Below are positions 1 to 10,040 of a stretch of DNA of 64,000 nucleotides, piece by piece. Origin of the DNA: Equibacterium sp963662035 (GTDB lineage Bacteria > Bacteroidota > Bacteroidia > Bacteroidales > UBA932); contig CAVLDO010000002.1 in NCBI GenBank assembly GCA_963662035.1, positions 68,291 to 132,290 of the forward strand. Reading direction: 5' to 3'. Position numbers and translations under genes: made by a program. The notes under the pieces were generated by a model, which saw nothing but the letters and a program-made list of their open reading frames with translations, was not told the DNA's origin and did not search any database. Numbering within the stretch: the first letter of the stretch is position 1; each line of letters starts with the position of its first letter.

Positions 1-1482
1 TACACCTCTATGATAGTGAACCTGCCCGGCATCTCCTCCGATGACCGTTTCCAGAACTATACCCGCTCTCTGGTGATGTTTCAGGAGGCGACAACCGACA
101 ATATGGACAATGTCTGGGCTGCCGGCGAAAGCACGACCAACCTCAACAACCTCTGCTGGACAGCGGGCGATTCCTGGATTTCCGCCATGTATTATCACAT
201 CTACAACATAGTGGCGCTCTGCAACGAGTTTATCCGGAGCTCTTCTGACGGCAATATCTCCAGTTTCACGGCAGAGGAGCAGGCGAAGATAGTCCGCTGG
301 AGAAACGAGGCCCGCTGCCTGCGCGCGCTTGCCTACTCCCATGCCCTGGATATGTTCCCCGCCGTGCCGTTTGTAGACGAGAGTGACAATGTGGGCTCGT
401 ACACCCCCGGCACATACACGCGCGAGAAACTGTTCGAATATCTTCGCGGCGAACTCTCTGACCTTTGCACCGCCGGCGCTCTGCCCGAGAAGGAATATGG
501 ACACGCCACCCGGGGGACGGCCGCGGCGCTGCTGGCGCGCATCTGCCTCAACGGCGAAGTATACACCGGCCAGCCCTGGTATTCAGAGTGCATAGCGGCC
601 TGCAAAACCGTTCTGGAGTGCGGCTATTCTCTTGAAAGCGACTATTCAAAGCTGTTCAATGCCGACAACTACAAGCGCACGAATGAGATAATCTTTGCCC
701 TTGCCAGCAACTCCACCAACACGGTTGCGTGGGGCGCCGGCACCTATCTTGTCTGCGGCACCCGCTTTGACAACGATGCCGGAATGACCGAGGACTTTGG
801 CGTGGCATCTCCCTGGAACTGCCTCAGGAGCCGTCCGGAGCTTGTCGCAAAATTCGAGGACGGCGACAGCCGCAAGCTTTTCGGCAGCCGCAACCGCGCA
901 ACATATACCGAAACTCCCGATGTGGGGTGGTACAAGGTTGAAGGCGACACGAAGTATGTCTATAGCGACCGTCCCCAGACCATCATAGGCCACGACGAGA
1001 CCACTTCTGGCTGGCTGATAAACAAATGGACCAATCTCACCGATGCGGGAGAGGTGGCCAGCGACACAGCCAACAACGGTGCGGAGACCGACTTTTTGGT
1101 GCTGCGTCTTGCGGATGTCTATCTTATGCTCGCGGAAGCGGTGCTGCGCGGAGGTGACGGCGCCACAATGTCCGATGCCCTCGGCTACGTGAATCTGGTG
1201 CGCGAACGCGCATTCGGCGCCGGAGGCGGACTCATCTCCCAAAGCGATCTCACTCTTGACTTTATTCTGGACGAGCGCGCCCGCGAACTCTACACCGAGT
1301 GCGTCCGCCGCACCGACCTCATCCGCTTTGACAAATTCACATCAGGCTACAACTGGAATTGGAAGGGCGGCGTAAAGGATGGCAAGGATGTGGACAGCAA
1401 GTACCGCTTCATCCCCATCCCCGAGGCGGAACTCTCCGCAAATCCCCAGATGAAGGCAATCAACACCGAGTACGGATTCTAA
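1..1482 (+). CDS. SusD/RagB-family glycan-binding lipoprotein (5'-truncated)
   Basis: The reading frame is open to the left edge, so the N-terminus with its lipoprotein signal is missing; the ATG at 10 is internal. SusD proteins sit on the outer surface and form a lid over the TonB-dependent SusC transporter, where they bind the incoming oligosaccharide. The visible 490+ residues show the helical, TPR-rich family pattern. Near the C-terminus are the typical strings RLADVYLMLAEAVLR, then LDERARELYTECVRRTDLIR, and a short tail ending in EYGF. The next gene starts 13 bp downstream and the run SusD, surface binding protein, GH53, GH2 is collinear. SusC should lie just outside the window. The ligand is inferred to be beta-1,4-galactan from the two hydrolases. 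Confidence 0.93.
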   Translation, partial: YTSMIVNLPGISSDDRFQNYTRSLVMFQEATTDNMDNVWAAGESTTNLNNLCWTAGDSWISAMYYHIYNIVALCNEFIRSSSDGNISSFTAEEQAKIVRWRNEARCLRALAYSHALDMFPAVPFVDESDNVGSYTPGTYTREKLFEYLRGELSDLCTAGALPEKEYGHATRGTAAALLARICLNGEVYTGQPWYSECIAACKTVLECGYSLESDYSKLFNADNYKRTNEIIFALASNSTNTVAWGAGTYLVCGTRFDNDAGMTEDFGVASPWNCLRSRPELVAKFEDGDSRKLFGSRNRATYTETPDVGWYKVEGDTKYVYSDRPQTIIGHDETTSGWLINKWTNLTDAGEVASDTANNGAETDFLVLRLADVYLMLAEAVLRGGDGATMSDALGYVNLVRERAFGAGGGLISQSDLTLDFILDERARELYTECVRRTDLIRFDKFTSGYNWNWKGGVKDGKDVDSKYRFIPIPEAELSANPQMKAINTEYGF

Positions 1483-1495
1483 AAAACAAATCACA

Positions 1496-3241
1496 ATGAA
1501 AAAACTTTTATACATATTCTCCATCGCGGCGGCGCTGCTTTCGGTCTCCTGCGAGAAGGATGCTGAGACAATCACCGTATCCGAGCCAAGCGCCCCGACC
1601 GCTCTCAGCGCAAATCCTGACAACATCACATTATCCATAGACAACACCGATGCGCTGGCTCTGACCCTGGTCTGGAAAGCCGGGGATAAGGCCACCTCAA
1701 GCGACCCCACCGTGGCCCTGCCGGAAAGTCTTGTGCCGCAGAGTGCGCAGTTCTCCAGCGATGCGGCCTTCGCCACGTTCACCGAAGTTTCGCTTGAGTC
1801 GGACGCCACTGCCCTGCAGCTTACAGGCGCGCAGTTGAGTCAGATACTCACCAAACTGGGACTCACCGAGTCTGTGGAGTATGAAATATATGTCCGCGTG
1901 GGCGTTTCGATGAACAAGAAGTCATACTTCTGCGATGCCGTAAAAATCAAAATCACCCCTTATGCGGTGGAGACGGGCATTATGAACATCGTGGACAAGA
2001 ACGACACCGAGAAGGTTGTGGCCACCCTGCGCAGCAGCGAATCGGATGCAGAACTCTTCTGCGGATTTGCCGCGACTCCCGGCACCTGGTACAACTTCTA
2101 CTTCATATCTGCCGACGGCGTTTATTGGGGCTGCGATGACAGCTGGACTGCCTACTCGCTGATTGCCGGCTCATATAACAACTGCTGGTTTGCAGAGCCT
2201 GCAGGATGTCAGTATGTGTTTGCCGACACCCGCGCTCAGAATTGGTGGCAAGTTTATTTGCCTGTCGTGACCGCCACCGCATCCGGCACCGCATACGAAC
2301 TCAAGTTCTCAAGCAGCGCCTCCGCCTTTAGCGGCACTGTAATGACTGCAGAAGACAACGCCTGCATCACTCTCTCCGGAGCGGGACTTCGCTATGACGG
2401 CACCACCGGCGACTCGGCTTCCGCCGGCACCGAATATCCCTTCAGCCTCGCCCCTGACGAGTTGGGCGGCTTCAGTTTTGTCTCCGGAAGCAGCGACGCT
2501 GCCCTCACGATAGCCAAGGCCGGCACTTACACCCTCACCCTGAATGTTGCCGACTACACCTGGACTCTCGCAGAGGGAGGCGACGATGGTGGCGATGAAG
2601 ACGGCGACGACACTGACCCCTGGCCCGCCGATCCCGACTACAGCGAGGCGAGTGGAGACGTGCTCTACATCAGCAGCGTGGATTCGGACAAGAACCCCAC
2701 CGAGCAGACCGGCTGGCTGCTCAGGAGCGGCTCTCAATATCAGGGATACTTCTACTTCACCTCCTGGTATAACTTCGCCTTCGTGGACGGCGCCTCTGCG
2801 GCGGTGTACGGCTCTGCCCCCGTGGACGGCGGTCTCTACCGCCTCTATTGCGGTGCTTCCCGCTGGAATATCTGGTATGACAGCGAAACGGCTGCCTATG
2901 CCCGCGTGACTGTGGACTGCGCCGATCGCAGCTGGAAATATGAAACCGTGAACACCATCAGCATCGTCGGCGACTTCAACAGCTGGAGCCTGGATGCCAA
3001 TCAGATGGTATTTGACGCACAGACAGGCACCTGGCAGTGCACTGTCAACGCCGAATCGTGGGGTACATACGGTATCCACTTCGTGGTCAACTCCGACTGG
3101 GACTGGTGCTTCACCGATTATGACGTCGACGGCAAGCTGGACATCGGCAAAGATGATTTTATGCCTGCGGTGAGTGCCGGCACCTACAAGATCACCATCG
3201 ATCTGAATGATCCCGAGAATATGACCATAAAATTTGAATAG
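1496..3241 (+). CDS. SusE/SusF-like surface glycan-binding lipoprotein
   Basis: This 581-residue protein begins with a clear lipoprotein signal (MKKLLYIFSIAAALLSVSC, Cys19), so it should be exported and probably displayed on the cell surface. Residues about 25-155 look like the N-terminal Ig-like SusE domain. Two Trp/Tyr-rich beta-domains follow, then an Asp/Gly linker near residues 360-375, then C-terminal SusE/F-type binding modules with patterns such as VGDFNSWSLD and a closing ITIDLNDPENMTIKFE strand. Position between SusD and the hydrolases is the usual place of a surface glycan-binding protein. Sequence in this class diverges quickly, so ligand specificity (galactan) comes only from context. 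Confidence 0.85.
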   Translation: MKKLLYIFSIAAALLSVSCEKDAETITVSEPSAPTALSANPDNITLSIDNTDALALTLVWKAGDKATSSDPTVALPESLVPQSAQFSSDAAFATFTEVSLESDATALQLTGAQLSQILTKLGLTESVEYEIYVRVGVSMNKKSYFCDAVKIKITPYAVETGIMNIVDKNDTEKVVATLRSSESDAELFCGFAATPGTWYNFYFISADGVYWGCDDSWTAYSLIAGSYNNCWFAEPAGCQYVFADTRAQNWWQVYLPVVTATASGTAYELKFSSSASAFSGTVMTAEDNACITLSGAGLRYDGTTGDSASAGTEYPFSLAPDELGGFSFVSGSSDAALTIAKAGTYTLTLNVADYTWTLAEGGDDGGDEDGDDTDPWPADPDYSEASGDVLYISSVDSDKNPTEQTGWLLRSGSQYQGYFYFTSWYNFAFVDGASAAVYGSAPVDGGLYRLYCGASRWNIWYDSETAAYARVTVDCADRSWKYETVNTISIVGDFNSWSLDANQMVFDAQTGTWQCTVNAESWGTYGIHFVVNSDWDWCFTDYDVDGKLDIGKDDFMPAVSAGTYKITIDLNDPENMTIKFE

Positions 3242-3243
3242 AT

Positions 3244-4335
3244 ATGAGAAGAGGATACAGACATTTCTGCCTTGCGGCAGTGGCCGCGATAGCGGCTGTG
3301 AGCGCCTCCTGCTGCTCCTGCACCCACGAAGACCTGCCTCACGTGCAGGTCACACCAGAGGAACCGGTGACAATAGACCGCAGCGCCTTTGCAAAGGGGG
3401 CCGACATAAGCTGGATTACCGAGATGGAGCACGAGGGGCTCAAGTTCTACAATGCGGCGGGGCAGGAGAGCGAATGCACCGCCCTGATGAAGCAGATCGG
3501 TATGAACTCCATCCGCCTGCGTGTGTGGGTCAACCCAGAGAAGGGCTGGAACTCGGCGAGCGACGTTCTGGTCAAGGCCCTCCGCGCCCAGAAGATAGGG
3601 ATGCGCATAATGATCGACTTCCACTTCAGCGACACCTGGGCCGACCCCTCCAATCAGGAGACACCCGCCGCCTGGGCTTCCTACGATCTGGAGCAGCTCA
3701 AGGATGCGGTTGCCGCCCACACCGGCGAGACCCTCTCGCTGCTCAAGCGCTACGGCGTTGAGGTGGAGTGGGTGCAGGCGGGCAACGAGACCCGCAGCGG
3801 AATGCTCTACCCGCTCGGGGGCTACAAGGAGAACGGCGGCAAGAACTTCGCAGCCCTTGTCACCGCTTGTCACGATGCTGCAAAGGAGGTATATCCCGAC
3901 TGCAAGGTAATCGTGCACCTTGACAACGGCCACAACATCGACATCTACAACCGCATATTCCCGCTGCTGAATTCCTGCGGAGCCAAGTATGATATGATAG
4001 GGATGTCGCTCTACCCCTGCTGGTGGAATGACGAGACGCAATCCTTCGGCACCGAATGGAAGGAGCGCACCGATGCCTGCATAGCCAACATCTCCAAGGT
4101 GTACGAAAGCTACGGCAAAGAGGTTATGATATGCGAGACCGGGATGCCCGTCTCCAATCCGGAGGTGGCCCGCGATATGCTCTCCTACCTGCTTGAGAAT
4201 ACACGCGCCCTGACCTGCTGCAAGGGGGTGTTCTATTGGGAACCCGAAGCTCCGGAAGGATACAACAACGGGTACGGCCTTGGCGCTTTCTCCAGCGGCA
4301 GACCCACGGTGGCGCTCGATCCATTTATGGAATAG
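3244..4335 (+). CDS. GH53 endo-beta-1,4-galactanase, lipoprotein
   Basis: The 363-residue product matches glycoside hydrolase family 53, which cuts internal beta-1,4-galactosyl bonds of pectic galactan and type I arabinogalactan. Diagnostic stretches are KGADISWITEMEHEG, NSIRLRVWVNP and MRIMIDFHFSDTWADP. The proposed acid/base is Glu182 in VQAGNETR and the nucleophile Glu298 in ICETGMP. The N-terminus is hydrophobic and ends in a Cys-rich SASCCSC segment that fits a lipobox, so surface anchoring is likely. It starts 2 bp after the binding-protein gene and stops 4 bp before the GH2 gene, indicating one transcript. The family call is firm; lipid anchoring is inference. Confidence 0.95.
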   Translation: MRRGYRHFCLAAVAAIAAVSASCCSCTHEDLPHVQVTPEEPVTIDRSAFAKGADISWITEMEHEGLKFYNAAGQESECTALMKQIGMNSIRLRVWVNPEKGWNSASDVLVKALRAQKIGMRIMIDFHFSDTWADPSNQETPAAWASYDLEQLKDAVAAHTGETLSLLKRYGVEVEWVQAGNETRSGMLYPLGGYKENGGKNFAALVTACHDAAKEVYPDCKVIVHLDNGHNIDIYNRIFPLLNSCGAKYDMIGMSLYPCWWNDETQSFGTEWKERTDACIANISKVYESYGKEVMICETGMPVSNPEVARDMLSYLLENTRALTCCKGVFYWEPEAPEGYNNGYGLGAFSSGRPTVALDPFME

Positions 4336-4339
4336 ACAG

Positions 4340-6883
4340 ATGAAACGTGTTTGGTGTTTGATATTAGTGGTGTCTCTGCTTTCTCTTCCGGCTTTTGCCG
4401 GGGGAGAAAGGTCGGAGACTTTGCTGCGCGACTGGGAGTTCCGCCACGGTCACGACACCGCGTCGGCCGAGGGCTGGCAGAAGGTCAGAATTCCGCACGA
4501 CTGGGCTATTTACGGCCCGTTTGACCGCAGCAACGACCTGCAGACCGTAGCGGTGACGCAGAACGGCGAGACTCTCGCCACCGTAAAGACAGGCCGCACC
4601 GGAGGTTTGCCCTATGTGGGCAAGGGGGCTTACCGCAGGGTTCTGAAGGTGGCTTCGGGCACCCTCGACGGCCGTCGCCATCTCCTCTATTTCGACGGGG
4701 CGATGAGCCGGGCGCAGGTGTATGTAGGAGGGCGCAAGGTTTGCTTCTGGCCCTACGGATACAATTCGTTTTACTGTGACGTTACCGATTCTCTCCGCGA
4801 AGGGGACAACGAGGTTGTGGTGCTGCTGGAGAATCTCCCGCGCTCGTCGCGCTGGTATCCGGGAGCCGGACTCTATCGCAAGGTGCGCTATCTGACCCTG
4901 CCAAAGGTGCACGTCCCTCTTTGGGGCGCCTGCATCACCACCCCCTATGCCGGGGAGGATTATGCCGTGGTTAAAGTGCGCACCCGCATAGAAGGTCTGC
5001 CGGAGGGAGAGGCGGTGACGCTGCGCACCAGGATTCTGGACCCCTTTGGGGCGGTCGTCGCCCAGGATACAGCCACGCAGAAGATTTTCTGCGGGGAGGT
5101 TGCCCAGATTCTTGAAGTTCAGCGGCCGCAGCGATGGTCTCCCGAGTCGCCGGTGCTCTACAGCGCCGTGACGGAGGTCTTTGCAGGGGCGAAAATCTAC
5201 ACCGACTGGGCCGACGGCTTCTACCGCAATTACAAGACTATAGTGGCGGCGGGTGACGAACTCGTAGACAGCGTCTCCACCCGTTTTGGCATACGCAGCA
5301 TAGAGGTGCGTCCCGGCAGGGGGTTCTTCCTTAACGGGACCCCGCGCAAGTTCAAGGGGGTGTGCCTGCATCACGACCTCGGCCCTCTGGGGGCGGCCGT
5401 GAACGAGTCGGCAATCTGCCATCAGCTGCTTATGCTCAAGGATATGGGATGCGATGCTGTGCGCACCACCCACAATATGCCGGCCGAGGAGCTGGTGCAG
5501 CTGTGCGACTCTCTGGGCATTATGCTCATTGTGGAGAGCTTTGACGAGTGGGACCGCGCCAAGTGCGAAAACGGCTACAACCTGTGGTTCGCCACAGACA
5601 GCGGCGACGGAATCACCTGGGCGGAGAAGGACTTGACCAATATGCTGCTGCATTACCGCAACAATCCATCCGTGGTGATGTGGAGCGTGGGCAACGAGGT
5701 ACCTTCGCAGTCTTACGACGACGGGGTGCGCAACGCCGTTTTTTTGCAGGAAATCTGCCACAGGCTTGACCCGACGCGTCCCGTCACCTGCGGAATGGAT
5801 CAGTTTGACTCTGTGCTCGGCGGCGGCTTTGCCTCGGTGTTTGATGTGCCCGGCTTCAATTATAAGACCGACCGATATCCGCAGGCGGCATCAGTATTGC
5901 CGCAAGGTCTGCTGCTGGGCAGTGAGACCGCCTCTACCGTGAGTTCGCGCGGGGTTTATCATTTTCCCGTGCAGATGGGCCCCGACAAACTGCACGGCGA
6001 TCATCAGAGTTCATCTTACGATGTGGAGTATTGCCAATGGTCAAATATACCCGATGATGACTTTGCCGCCGATGTGGATTATCCCTGGTGCATGGGGCAG
6101 TTCCTCTGGACCGGATTTGACTATCTGGGAGAGCCGTCGCCCTACGATACAGACGCCTGGCCCAACCACTCGTCCCTCTTCGGGGCGATTGACCTGGCAT
6201 CTCTGCCAAAAGACCGTTTTTGGCTCTACCGCAGCATCTGGAACACCGAATCGCCTACGCTGCATATTCTGCCCCACTGGAACTGGGAGGGGAGGGAAGG
6301 GGAGGTTACTCCCGTGTATGTTTACACCGGATACCCCTCTGCCGAGCTCTTTGTGAACGGTGTCTCGCAAGGTGTTCGCCACCGCGATACGGGCTGCGCA
6401 GCGATTCCGAGCCTGGGCAGCGATGCAATCGGCCGTTTCCGCCTTATGTGGAATGATGTCCGCTACCAAAAGGGGGAGATTTGCGTGGTGGCCTACGATG
6501 AATCGGGAACCGAAGTGTGCCGCAAAAGCGTCCGCACATCCGGCAAGGCCGCATCACTCAAGGTTTCTGCAGATCGCACAACTCTCAGGGCGAACGGGGA
6601 GGATTTGTGCTATATCACCGTGAGCCTGGTGGACAAAGATGGCAATCCTGTGCCGGTGGACAGCCGCACGGTAAAGGTGAAGGTGACCGGGGCGGGCGGT
6701 TTCAAAGCTATATCCAACGGCGATCCGACCAGCCTGGAACCCTTTCATCTGCCGCAGATGCACCTGTTCAGCGGACAGCTGACGGTGATAGTCTGCAGCG
6801 GCCAAGAGGAAGGCGACATCAATGTGGAGGTCTCGGCCAAAGGGGTCAGCAGCGCCGCTTGCACGCTGCACGCAGTGCTTTAG
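4340..6883 (+). CDS. GH2 beta-galactosidase
   Basis: I start this gene at 4340 because a good signal peptide begins there (MKRVWCLILVVSLLSLPAFAGG), 4 bp after the GH53 stop; an in-frame ATG at 4280 lies inside GH53. The product is 847 aa. Order of parts: jelly-roll sugar-binding domain (about 25-170), Ig-like domain, TIM barrel (about 300-590), then a DUF4982-type and an Ig-like C-terminal domain. The acid/base should be Glu453 (WSVGNEV) and the nucleophile Glu529 (LLGSETAS). It would release galactose from oligosaccharides made by the upstream galactanase, probably in the periplasm. Exact substrate within GH2 cannot be read from sequence alone. Confidence 0.93.
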   Translation: MKRVWCLILVVSLLSLPAFAGGERSETLLRDWEFRHGHDTASAEGWQKVRIPHDWAIYGPFDRSNDLQTVAVTQNGETLATVKTGRTGGLPYVGKGAYRRVLKVASGTLDGRRHLLYFDGAMSRAQVYVGGRKVCFWPYGYNSFYCDVTDSLREGDNEVVVLLENLPRSSRWYPGAGLYRKVRYLTLPKVHVPLWGACITTPYAGEDYAVVKVRTRIEGLPEGEAVTLRTRILDPFGAVVAQDTATQKIFCGEVAQILEVQRPQRWSPESPVLYSAVTEVFAGAKIYTDWADGFYRNYKTIVAAGDELVDSVSTRFGIRSIEVRPGRGFFLNGTPRKFKGVCLHHDLGPLGAAVNESAICHQLLMLKDMGCDAVRTTHNMPAEELVQLCDSLGIMLIVESFDEWDRAKCENGYNLWFATDSGDGITWAEKDLTNMLLHYRNNPSVVMWSVGNEVPSQSYDDGVRNAVFLQEICHRLDPTRPVTCGMDQFDSVLGGGFASVFDVPGFNYKTDRYPQAASVLPQGLLLGSETASTVSSRGVYHFPVQMGPDKLHGDHQSSSYDVEYCQWSNIPDDDFAADVDYPWCMGQFLWTGFDYLGEPSPYDTDAWPNHSSLFGAIDLASLPKDRFWLYRSIWNTESPTLHILPHWNWEGREGEVTPVYVYTGYPSAELFVNGVSQGVRHRDTGCAAIPSLGSDAIGRFRLMWNDVRYQKGEICVVAYDESGTEVCRKSVRTSGKAASLKVSADRTTLRANGEDLCYITVSLVDKDGNPVPVDSRTVKVKVTGAGGFKAISNGDPTSLEPFHLPQMHLFSGQLTVIVCSGQEEGDINVEVSAKGVSSAACTLHAVL

Positions 6884-6892
6884 CGGCTCTTA

Positions 6893-6942
6893 AAAAAAAG
6901 AACGCGCCTTTGGAGTTGCTTCCAGGGGCGCGCTCTTTTTTT
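6893..6942. terminator. Bidirectional rho-independent terminator
   Basis: An A-rich run, a stem with arms AAGAACGCGCC and GGCGCGCTCTT, and a T-run form a symmetric hairpin between two convergent genes (GH2 on plus, barrel protein on minus). It can terminate in both directions. Confidence 0.85.
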
Positions 6943-6955
6943 GTGAGGCTTCTGC

Positions 6956-9910
6956 TTAGAATCTCGGTCCTCTGCGGCCACCGGGACCGCCGGGACCGCC
7001 GAATCCGGGGCCCCGGTCGCCGCCCGCGAATTTGCCGAAGGTGTATGTGAGCTTGAACATCACATAGCGTCCGAGGCGGTTGCTCCAGCTGTCCAGCAGA
7101 TAGTTCTCGGTGGTGGTGCGGGCAATGCTCTTGCTCTGCTCGAGAAGGTCGAAAGCGCTGGCGGCAAGCGAGAAACTGCCGAACTTGTAGCTGATGCCCG
7201 CGTTCCAGATGAACTCGGGGTCGTTGTACCCCTCGCTATAGCCGTGATAGAATGTGTAGTTGGCATCGCTGCTCAGCTCCAGCTTCTCCCAGAGAGTCAG
7301 GATAAAAGAGGCCGACACGCTGTTGTCGATTGTGTGCTTGTCGGCGGAGGAGTTGAGAGAGTAGAGAGCGTTGTTGTAGCGGACCTTGCCGCCGACAGTC
7401 GCATAGAGCTTGTCGCCGTTGTAGCGCAGGCTCAAGTCTTCGGTCACGCTGTAGGCTGTGGTCTTGCTCTCTGCAAAGCCGCTCTCGCCAGTGTAGAACC
7501 GCTCGCCGGCGGATGTTTCACCCCAGAAATCCTTCATAAACTCGTCGTAATCGAAAGTCTCGGCGTCAAGACCGGCCCGCTGCACGACATTCTGATAGCT
7601 GACGGCGTCGGTCACCGAGGCCATAGTGTTGGAAACCACCGAAAAGTTTGAGCGGGCGATGGGGGTGTTGTATATCATATGACCGCGCATTGTCAGCGAC
7701 GGCTTCTTGGCGTTGACGGGGATTGAGTAGTTCACTCCGTCGGTGTCGAACCAGCTGGCGGTGACCACGCTGTTCTTTCCGTAGCTGGCGTTGAGCCCCA
7801 GGTTGAAAGAAGAGAAGGTGTATTTGTTGTTGGTGGCGAACCGTACGTCGGCATTGTGGTTGAACGAGGGCAGCAGGTAGCCGTTGCCGGTGCTTATAGA
7901 TGTCGGGTTGGAGACATCCAGGATGGGGAGCATCCGCGATGTGGACGGCTGCGAGGAGCGGCCCGAATAGAAGGCTCTGATGTTGGTAGTGGGGCTGAAG
8001 TTGTAGTGGGCGCGCACCTCGGGCGACCAGTTGAGCAGCCATTCGCCCTCCCCCATGTCGGTGGTGATGCCGAACTTGGTGGTGTGGGTTTCGTTGTAGG
8101 TGGGCTGGACGGAGGCTCCGAACTGCAGGAAGTTGCGCTCTTTCTGGTACTGCACCATAAGCCCCGCCCGCTGGTTTATGAAAATGTTCTCCACGCTGCT
8201 GCTGTAATACTCGTTCACCAGGCTGTAGAGGTCGGTGTCGCTCATATCGCGTATGAAGGCGGTGTCGTCGGTGCTGTGGGCCACTTCGCCGGTGTAGTCG
8301 CTGGTGGTTTTGACAGAGTTGTTGTGACTGTAGTTGACCCTGTACTGCGCGCTCAGGAACCAATTGTCGGCGATGGGTTCGGTGTAGTCAAGATTGCCGT
8401 TGAGGCTCATCGCCTTGGAGTCGGTGTGGGAATACTGGTCTATAAGCTTGGCGCTGCCGTCGGAATAGTAGCGGGTCTGGCTGAACTCCTTGGCGTCCTT
8501 GTCGCTGCCCGAGAAGCTGTAGCGGCCGCCGAGGCTGATGGTGCGGCCGGCCTTCTGGCCTATGCGCCGGCCTATCATAAACCGTCCGTCGGCGGTGCGG
8601 CTGCGGGTGATGCCGTAGTCGAAGGAGCGGGAGTCGTTGAGGACATCGTAGATGTCTTCGCTGTTGTTGCCGGAGGTGGAGCTGCTGCTCTCTTTGTCGG
8701 TGGTGCTGACCTCCAGATTGAAGCGGGGACGGAATATTATGCGGGTGCGCTCTGGAGTGTAGCGCAGTTCGCCGCCCAGCTCCACAAATTGTTCGCCCGA
8801 ATAGTTCTTGCTATCGGAAGAGGTGGAAAGGTCGGGCTCGTCGGTCATATAGGTGGTCTTTTCGTTCTTGCTCTGCACGTCGCTCTTGCGGGAGCCCACC
8901 TCCAGACTGACATTGGCCTCCAGGTCCTTTATGCGGGTTGTGCCGTAGTTTACGCCGGTCATCCACTCGTCGTTGATGCCGTTCTGACCGCCCCATCCGC
9001 CGAAACCGCCGCGGCTGTTGGTGTTGTTGCCGTTGGCCACGATGGCCAGCTGGTCGGTCTCGTTAAAGCGCCCCAAAATGCCGTTGCCCTGATAGCGGAT
9101 GTCGTTGGAGAGGTCAAACCGGCTGTCGGAGCCGGCATTGCTGCGCATATCGCGCCCCAGTCCGCCGGAGAAGTTGCCGAACCAGCCGTCGAACATCCCC
9201 TTGTAGGTGCTCACGTCAATCACTTTCTCGGTGTCATCGTCTTCTATTCCGCTGAACTGCGCCTGCTCCGACTTCTTGTCAATCACCTTGACCTTGTCGA
9301 CAACCTTCACCGGGATGTTCTCTGTGGCCAGGCTGGGGTCGTCCAGAAAAAAGGTCTTGCCGTTGAGCGTGATTTTGTTGATGGTTTCGCCCTGCGAGGT
9401 GATGGAGCCGTCGCTGCTCACCTCTATGCCCGGCAGTTTCTTGAGCAGATCCAGCAGCACCGCATTGTCCTTTACCTTGAACGACGATGCCGTATATTCT
9501 ATGGTGTCCTGCTTGATTGTGATGGCGCTGCCCACTGCCGAGACGGTCGCTCCCTGCAGCATCTGGTAGTCTTCCAACATCGCCAGAGTGCCCAGATTGA
9601 GGGTGTTTCTGTTAAGGGTGATTTTCTTTGAAAGCGGCTTGTAGCCCACCAGCTCGGCCTTGAGGGTGTAGGTGCCGTATTCCACCCTTTCAAGGGTTGC
9701 CTTGCCGTCGAGCCCTGCCAGGGCGTAATACTTGGCCAGCGTGTCGCCGTCGGCCAGCAGCATAACGGCGGCATAGGAGGCCGCTTCGCGGGTAAGTGAA
9801 TCCACAAGCATCAGCTTGACGGAGCCTTTCTGCACAGGAGCGGCAGCGGCTTTGGAGGCTGGCATCAGGGCCAAAAAGGCGAGCGCCAGAATGAGGATAC
9901 ATTTTTTCAT
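6956..9910 (-). CDS. TonB-receptor-like outer membrane beta-barrel protein (OMP_b-brl_3 type)
   Basis: This 984-residue protein has a signal peptide (MKKCILILALAFLALMPASKAAAA). A carboxypeptidase-regulatory-like beta-sandwich (about 30-110) follows, then a plug-like region with the family hallmarks DTIEYTASSFKVKDN, LLDLLKKLPGIEVSSDGSI and KITLNGKTFFLDDP, then a long beta-barrel ending in Phe. The barrel shows many alternating aromatic/polar strands. Such proteins resemble TonB-dependent receptors but are usually not paired with SusD, and no SusD partner flanks it here. The last 22 residues are a Gly/Pro/Arg-rich tail. Substrate unknown. The gene stands alone, convergent to the galactan locus and divergent from the gene at 10066. 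Confidence 0.85.
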   Translation of the reverse strand: MKKCILILALAFLALMPASKAAAAPVQKGSVKLMLVDSLTREAASYAAVMLLADGDTLAKYYALAGLDGKATLERVEYGTYTLKAELVGYKPLSKKITLNRNTLNLGTLAMLEDYQMLQGATVSAVGSAITIKQDTIEYTASSFKVKDNAVLLDLLKKLPGIEVSSDGSITSQGETINKITLNGKTFFLDDPSLATENIPVKVVDKVKVIDKKSEQAQFSGIEDDDTEKVIDVSTYKGMFDGWFGNFSGGLGRDMRSNAGSDSRFDLSNDIRYQGNGILGRFNETDQLAIVANGNNTNSRGGFGGWGGQNGINDEWMTGVNYGTTRIKDLEANVSLEVGSRKSDVQSKNEKTTYMTDEPDLSTSSDSKNYSGEQFVELGGELRYTPERTRIIFRPRFNLEVSTTDKESSSSTSGNNSEDIYDVLNDSRSFDYGITRSRTADGRFMIGRRIGQKAGRTISLGGRYSFSGSDKDAKEFSQTRYYSDGSAKLIDQYSHTDSKAMSLNGNLDYTEPIADNWFLSAQYRVNYSHNNSVKTTSDYTGEVAHSTDDTAFIRDMSDTDLYSLVNEYYSSSVENIFINQRAGLMVQYQKERNFLQFGASVQPTYNETHTTKFGITTDMGEGEWLLNWSPEVRAHYNFSPTTNIRAFYSGRSSQPSTSRMLPILDVSNPTSISTGNGYLLPSFNHNADVRFATNNKYTFSSFNLGLNASYGKNSVVTASWFDTDGVNYSIPVNAKKPSLTMRGHMIYNTPIARSNFSVVSNTMASVTDAVSYQNVVQRAGLDAETFDYDEFMKDFWGETSAGERFYTGESGFAESKTTAYSVTEDLSLRYNGDKLYATVGGKVRYNNALYSLNSSADKHTIDNSVSASFILTLWEKLELSSDANYTFYHGYSEGYNDPEFIWNAGISYKFGSFSLAASAFDLLEQSKSIARTTTENYLLDSWSNRLGRYVMFKLTYTFGKFAGGDRGPGFGGPGGPGGRRGPRF

Positions 9911-10040
9911 ACAGCAGTTTTGATCTCCGAAGCCCCCTCAAGTTTAAATCCGGGCACAAAAAAAGGTGACCTTGTCTTTGATAGTTTCAAGTCGGATGTC
10001 CGATATACGGAGGGTGTGTTCGGCAAATACAAAAAAACGT

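Noticed and set aside
7856..9631. A 591-codon open frame on the plus strand inside the barrel-protein gene
   Set aside because: It is the antisense shadow of a well-supported minus-strand gene; G/C-rich third positions suppress stops. Its translation is Val/Ala/Gly-rich with no motif.
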